Of a DNA stretch of 7,146 nucleotides, positions 5,007 through 7,146 are shown piece after piece. Origin of the DNA: CAZRWH01 sp964603905 (GTDB lineage: Bacteria; Patescibacteriota; Gracilibacteria; UBA1369; UBA12470). Numbering within the stretch: position 1 is the first letter of the stretch; each line of letters opens with the position of its first letter. The notes beneath the pieces were generated by a model. That model searched no databases. It had not been told where the DNA came from and saw only the letters and a list, made by a program, of their open reading frames with translations. The stretch lies in assembly GCA_964603905.1 (NCBI GenBank), contig CAZRWH010000048.1, forward strand, positions 1 to 7,146, written 5' to 3'. The position numbers were made by a program, and so were the translations under genes.

Positions 5007-5576
5007 ATGAAAGGAAAATTTATTCTCATTCTTGGTTCTTCAGGTTCAGGAAAAGGCACAGCGCTTGCTGGTCTTCGCGATCGTCATCCTGATTGGGTCT
5101 TCCCAAAATCCTGTACTACACGCAAACCCAGAGATAACAAGAAGGGTGAGGAGGTTTATGATTTTGTTTCTGTTGATGAGTTTAAAAAAATGATTGAAGA
5201 CGGTGAGTTCCTTGAATGGGCTGTTGTTCATGGAACTAATTATTATGGGACTCTCAAGAAGCCTATAATGGATGCTCTGGAAGAGGGGAAAACTGTTGTT
5301 CGTGAGGTTGATGTTCAAGGGCTTAAGTCAATTCGTGAAATTATTCCTTCTGAAAATCTGCTTTCAATCTTTTTGACAGTGGAATCGTGGGATGAATTAA
5401 GGGATCGTATTTTGAATCGTGCGTCTATAACTGATGAGGAGCTGGAAAGCCGTCGGCAAAGTTATTTAAAAGAAAAAGAGTGGGAAAAAGAGTGTGATTA
5501 CGTGATGATGACAAGGACAGGTGAGGCTGAAGATTTGATTGAGCGAGTTGATTCAACTGTAAAAAAAGAAATTTAA
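5007..5576 (+). CDS. gmk: Guanylate kinase
   Basis: A 189-residue cytoplasmic enzyme that phosphorylates GMP (and dGMP) to the diphosphate with ATP, on the route to GTP. The P-loop GSSGSGKGT is at residues 10-18. The GMP-binding lid region is intact: CTTRKPR (36-42), GEEVYDFVS (48-56), and FLEWAVVHGTNYYGT (69-82), close to the family pattern FxExxxVHGNxYGT. EVDVQG (100-105) matches the (I/D)DxQG strand. Arg-rich helices with DRILNRAS and ESRRQSYLKEKE (133-160) supply the late conserved arginines. Length is typical for bacterial Gmk. There is no Shine-Dalgarno; the start is fixed by the P-loop distance and the nearby promoter. The exosortase-like gene follows after 14 bases, so the two are probably cotranscribed. 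Confidence 0.95.
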   Translation: MKGKFILILGSSGSGKGTALAGLRDRHPDWVFPKSCTTRKPRDNKKGEEVYDFVSVDEFKKMIEDGEFLEWAVVHGTNYYGTLKKPIMDALEEGKTVVREVDVQGLKSIREIIPSENLLSIFLTVESWDELRDRILNRASITDEELESRRQSYLKEKEWEKECDYVMMTRTGEAEDLIERVDSTVKKEI

Positions 5577-5590
5577 ACTTCAAACAAAAA

Positions 5591-6481
5591 ATGAAACAAA
5601 AAATAGAGCGTTTATTGCCGTTTATACTGTATACGTCGTGGGTTTCTGCTGCGTATTTTGTATTGGCCTTGTCCATTAGATTGGTGAGCAGGGTGTCTTT
5701 TCAGCAAGCTGATAAGTTCCTAATTATGTATCCTATAGTTGTTGCTTTCTTTTTGTTGTTATTTGATTGGGAAAAGAAGATTCATAAGGTGCACCACGTT
5801 ATGATGGCATTGGTGCTTTCTGGCATTGCAGCGATAGGATGTATAGTGAGTATGGTTGCTCTTTGGGTTCAATATGACAGTTTATTTTTGATCCCTTACC
5901 ATCTGTTTTTTGTTATGTTTGCGGTTTCGAGTTTCTTGCTGTTTTTTCCGCATGATTTTTTGAAAAAGAGAAAATACGAGCTTTCGTTTTTTGCTCTACT
6001 TTATGTTGTGGGGGTCGCTATTTTGTTTTTGTTGCAGTATTTCTGGACGTATGTGTCTTATGCGATTTTGAAGGTGTTAGATTTCTTTACTGATTTGTTC
6101 TATGTTCCGGTCAAAGTTTTGCCGTACTCTGGTGTTTTTAATTATGAAGGTTTTCAGGTTGCAGTTGGATTGCCTTGCATTGGTATTACTTCATTCTTGT
6201 TGTTTGTATCGTTTTACGGAGGATATGGTGTTTTGCAGTGGAGCAGGAAAAACCTACACACGTTGAACTATTATATTCTTTTCGTTGCTGGCTTTGTTCT
6301 GTTATTTGGGCTAAATGTACTGAGGATTTGGGCGATTTCCTTTATAGGTGCTAAATATTCACCTGAGTTTGCTATTTATGTTTTCCATAACTTTGCTGGA
6401 TTTGGGCTGTTTATAGCCTTTATGGTTCCATACTATTATCTGGTTCGTAATCGGATTGTTCTTCGGCATAAAAAGAATTAA
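5591..6481 (+). CDS. Exosortase/archaeosortase-family membrane transpeptidase
   Basis: A 296-residue polytopic membrane protein with about eight hydrophobic segments. The family's catalytic triad is visible in its usual order near the membrane segments of the C-terminal half: Cys196 in VAVGLPCIGITSF (190-202; compare V..xCSGIxS), Arg245 in LNVLRIW (241-247; compare NxxRi) and His266 in VFHNFAGFGLF (264-274). Exosortases and archaeosortases are thought to cut a short C-terminal motif next to a transmembrane helix and pass the protein to a surface anchor. The surface protein at 2613-4547 has such a tail (PEFSD, hydrophobic helix, RR) and is the obvious candidate substrate. The gene sits 14 bases after gmk, with an A-rich leader and no Shine-Dalgarno. 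Its last 62 bases overlap the convergent lipoprotein gene. No fused partner domain is seen. The subfamily cannot be assigned by eye. Confidence 0.85.
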   Translation: MKQKIERLLPFILYTSWVSAAYFVLALSIRLVSRVSFQQADKFLIMYPIVVAFFLLLFDWEKKIHKVHHVMMALVLSGIAAIGCIVSMVALWVQYDSLFLIPYHLFFVMFAVSSFLLFFPHDFLKKRKYELSFFALLYVVGVAILFLLQYFWTYVSYAILKVLDFFTDLFYVPVKVLPYSGVFNYEGFQVAVGLPCIGITSFLLFVSFYGGYGVLQWSRKNLHTLNYYILFVAGFVLLFGLNVLRIWAISFIGAKYSPEFAIYVFHNFAGFGLFIAFMVPYYYLVRNRIVLRHKKN

Positions 6482-6851
6482 CTGCGATTTCGAATAGTTC
6501 ATCTGAGGTGAACTGTTTTTTGAGTCCAAATTTGTAGTTAGGAGTTGCTTTTACTAATACTGTGTCTTCTGCATGTGATTGATTTACCGGTATTACTATA
6601 ACGTCTAGTGCAGCGAGTGTTCCGTCTCTATATGTGATTGTTATATCTCCAGCGTCACCATCTATATAATCAGCCAGTATCAATTCTTGGATACCCACAT
6701 AATCGAATTTAAAAGTCCATTCGTCTCCGGTGTATTCAGTTGTGAAAGTGGTGTCTTTTAGAGGTTCTAATACCTCTTCGTCTAATTTGTTTTCACATCC
6801 AAACGATGCAAACATTAATGTTATGAGAATGGCTGTTGTGATCTTTTTCAT
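6420..6851 (-). CDS. Small predicted lipoprotein, function unknown
   Basis: A 143-residue protein. The N terminus MKKITTAILITLMFASFGC is a lipoprotein-type signal: two lysines, a hydrophobic core, and Cys19 preceded by Gly. Ser at -3 and Phe at -2 make the lipobox weaker than the usual L-A-G-C. The mature part is acidic and beta-rich (TFTTEYTGDEWTFKFDYVG, then IDGDAGDITITYRDGT) with a helix-like KKQFTSDELFEIAVNSFYAEE near the end. I recognise no family. A strong promoter precedes it by about 25 bases, which supports a real gene. It has no Shine-Dalgarno; the leader before ATG is an A/C-rich stretch. Its 3' end overlaps the end of the exosortase gene tail to tail. It may belong to the same cell-surface theme, but nothing beyond position shows this. 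Confidence 0.75.
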   Translation of the reverse strand: MKKITTAILITLMFASFGCENKLDEEVLEPLKDTTFTTEYTGDEWTFKFDYVGIQELILADYIDGDAGDITITYRDGTLAALDVIVIPVNQSHAEDTVLVKATPNYKFGLKKQFTSDELFEIAVNSFYAEEQSDYEPDNSMEP

Positions 6852-6881
6852 TTTGTTTTTGTTTAAAGGTTTTCGGGCACG

Positions 6882-6910
6882 ATTATATATGTTTTTCTGC
6901 TAGCTATCAA
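6882..6910 (-). promoter_or_regulatory. Promoter of the lipoprotein gene
   Basis: On the minus strand TTGATA (plus bases 6905-6910) is followed after 17 bases by a perfect TATAAT (6882-6887). Predicted transcription start is near 6875, about 24 bases before the ATG. This is one of the two best-matching promoters in the window. Confidence 0.75.
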
Positions 6911-6957
6911 AATCTGGCAATTGAAATGTTTTTCGTGTAAGATCGCGCCTGCAGTAT

Positions 6958-7002
6958 TGGGGCGTAGCCAACAGCCCCAGAAAGCGAAAGCGGTTCTAGG
7001 GC
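6958..7002 (+). other. Structured spacer with a copy of the tRNA-Gln 5' end
   Basis: The 14 bases TGGGGCGTAGCCAA at 6958-6971 are identical to the first 14 bases of tRNA-Gln at 7073-7086. They run into an imperfect hairpin: GCCC (6974-6977) with GGGC (6999-7002), AGAA with TTCT, then GC closing a GAAA tetraloop (6986-6989). An alternative stem pairs TGGGGC (6958-6963) with GCCCCA (6974-6979), mimicking the tRNA acceptor stem. There is no T arm, so this is not a second tRNA. Nothing else is recognised in the rest of the spacer (6911-7072) apart from an AACCT/AGGTT stem at 7029-7055. Confidence 0.5.
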
Positions 7003-7072
7003 CATTGTTCTCGCGGAAGCGAAAAGCAAACCTCAGAATGCTTGAAAGATAGGTTGGTTTATTACAACTCAA

Positions 7073-7146
7073 TGGGGCGTAGCCAAGTGGTAAGGCAACG
7101 GGTTCTGGTCCCGCGATCGGGGGTTCGAATCCCTCCGCCCCAGCCA
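7073..7146 (+). tRNA. tRNA-Gln (anticodon CUG)
   Basis: A complete cloverleaf. Acceptor TGGGGCG pairs with CGCCCCA, then discriminator G and encoded CCA at the window edge. The D arm is GCC/GGC around AAGTGGTAA. The anticodon stem ACGGG/CCCGC has loop TTCTGGT, so the anticodon is CTG. The outermost anticodon-stem pair is an A-C mismatch. The T arm GGGGG/CCCTC encloses TTCGAAT with one G-T pair. The T-G-G-G-G start with anticodon CUG matches bacterial glutamine tRNAs. Confidence 0.95.

Noticed and set aside
79..6851. Recoded genetic code with TGA as glycine
   Set aside because: All seven proteins are full length without any in-frame TGA and use ordinary GGN glycine codons.
6958..7031. A second, degenerate tRNA gene
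   Set aside because: Only the first 14 bases match tRNA-Gln; there is no T arm or full anticodon arm, although a GGTTCTAGG stretch looks superficially similar to an anticodon loop.
6863..7072. 69-codon minus-strand frame between the lipoprotein gene and tRNA-Gln
   Set aside because: It starts at the base next to the tRNA, runs through the lipoprotein promoter and the hairpin-rich spacer, and its product has no recognisable pattern.

Overview
The window is a bacterial chromosomal segment bounded by two tRNA genes: tRNA-Asn(GUU) on the minus strand at the left edge and tRNA-Gln(CUG) on the plus strand at the right edge. Seven protein genes lie between them. All read cleanly in the standard code and stop at TAA or TAG. 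None has a recognisable Shine-Dalgarno sequence, and several predicted transcripts start within a few bases of the start codon. The sequence is AT-rich, with compact genes and CCA-encoding tRNAs. The surface protein and exosortase-like protein are of kinds I associate with candidate-phyla (Patescibacteria/CPR, possibly Peregrinibacteria-like) genomes. That lineage call is an inference and not secure.

Layout, left to right: tRNA-Asn (minus); a THUMP/Trm11-type RNA methyltransferase (minus) ending 3 bases before that tRNA; a control region with a 17-base palindrome; ssb (plus); a 123-bp inverted repeat built from heptamers; a YajQ/DUF520 protein (minus) with a second heptamer array just before its start; a 644-residue secreted surface protein with a PEF-type C-terminal sorting signal (minus); about 400 bases without a protein gene that look like a minus-strand structured RNA with its own promoter and terminator; guanylate kinase (plus); an exosortase/archaeosortase-family protein 14 bases behind it (plus); a small predicted lipoprotein (minus) converging on the exosortase; a structured spacer; tRNA-Gln (plus).

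The genes form two themes. One is nucleic-acid housekeeping: tRNAs, RNA methyltransferase, SSB, YajQ and Gmk. The other is the cell surface: a membrane Cys-Arg-His transpeptidase-like enzyme, and about 1 kb away a divergently encoded secreted protein with the tripartite tail such enzymes process. The best candidates for something new are this sorting pair, the structured RNA between the two transcription units, and the inverted-repeat element that supplies the stop codons of both flanking genes. Several promoters share a TTGCG-type or TTGAT-type -35 box with a -10 hexamer 17-18 bases downstream, which lends them mutual support.
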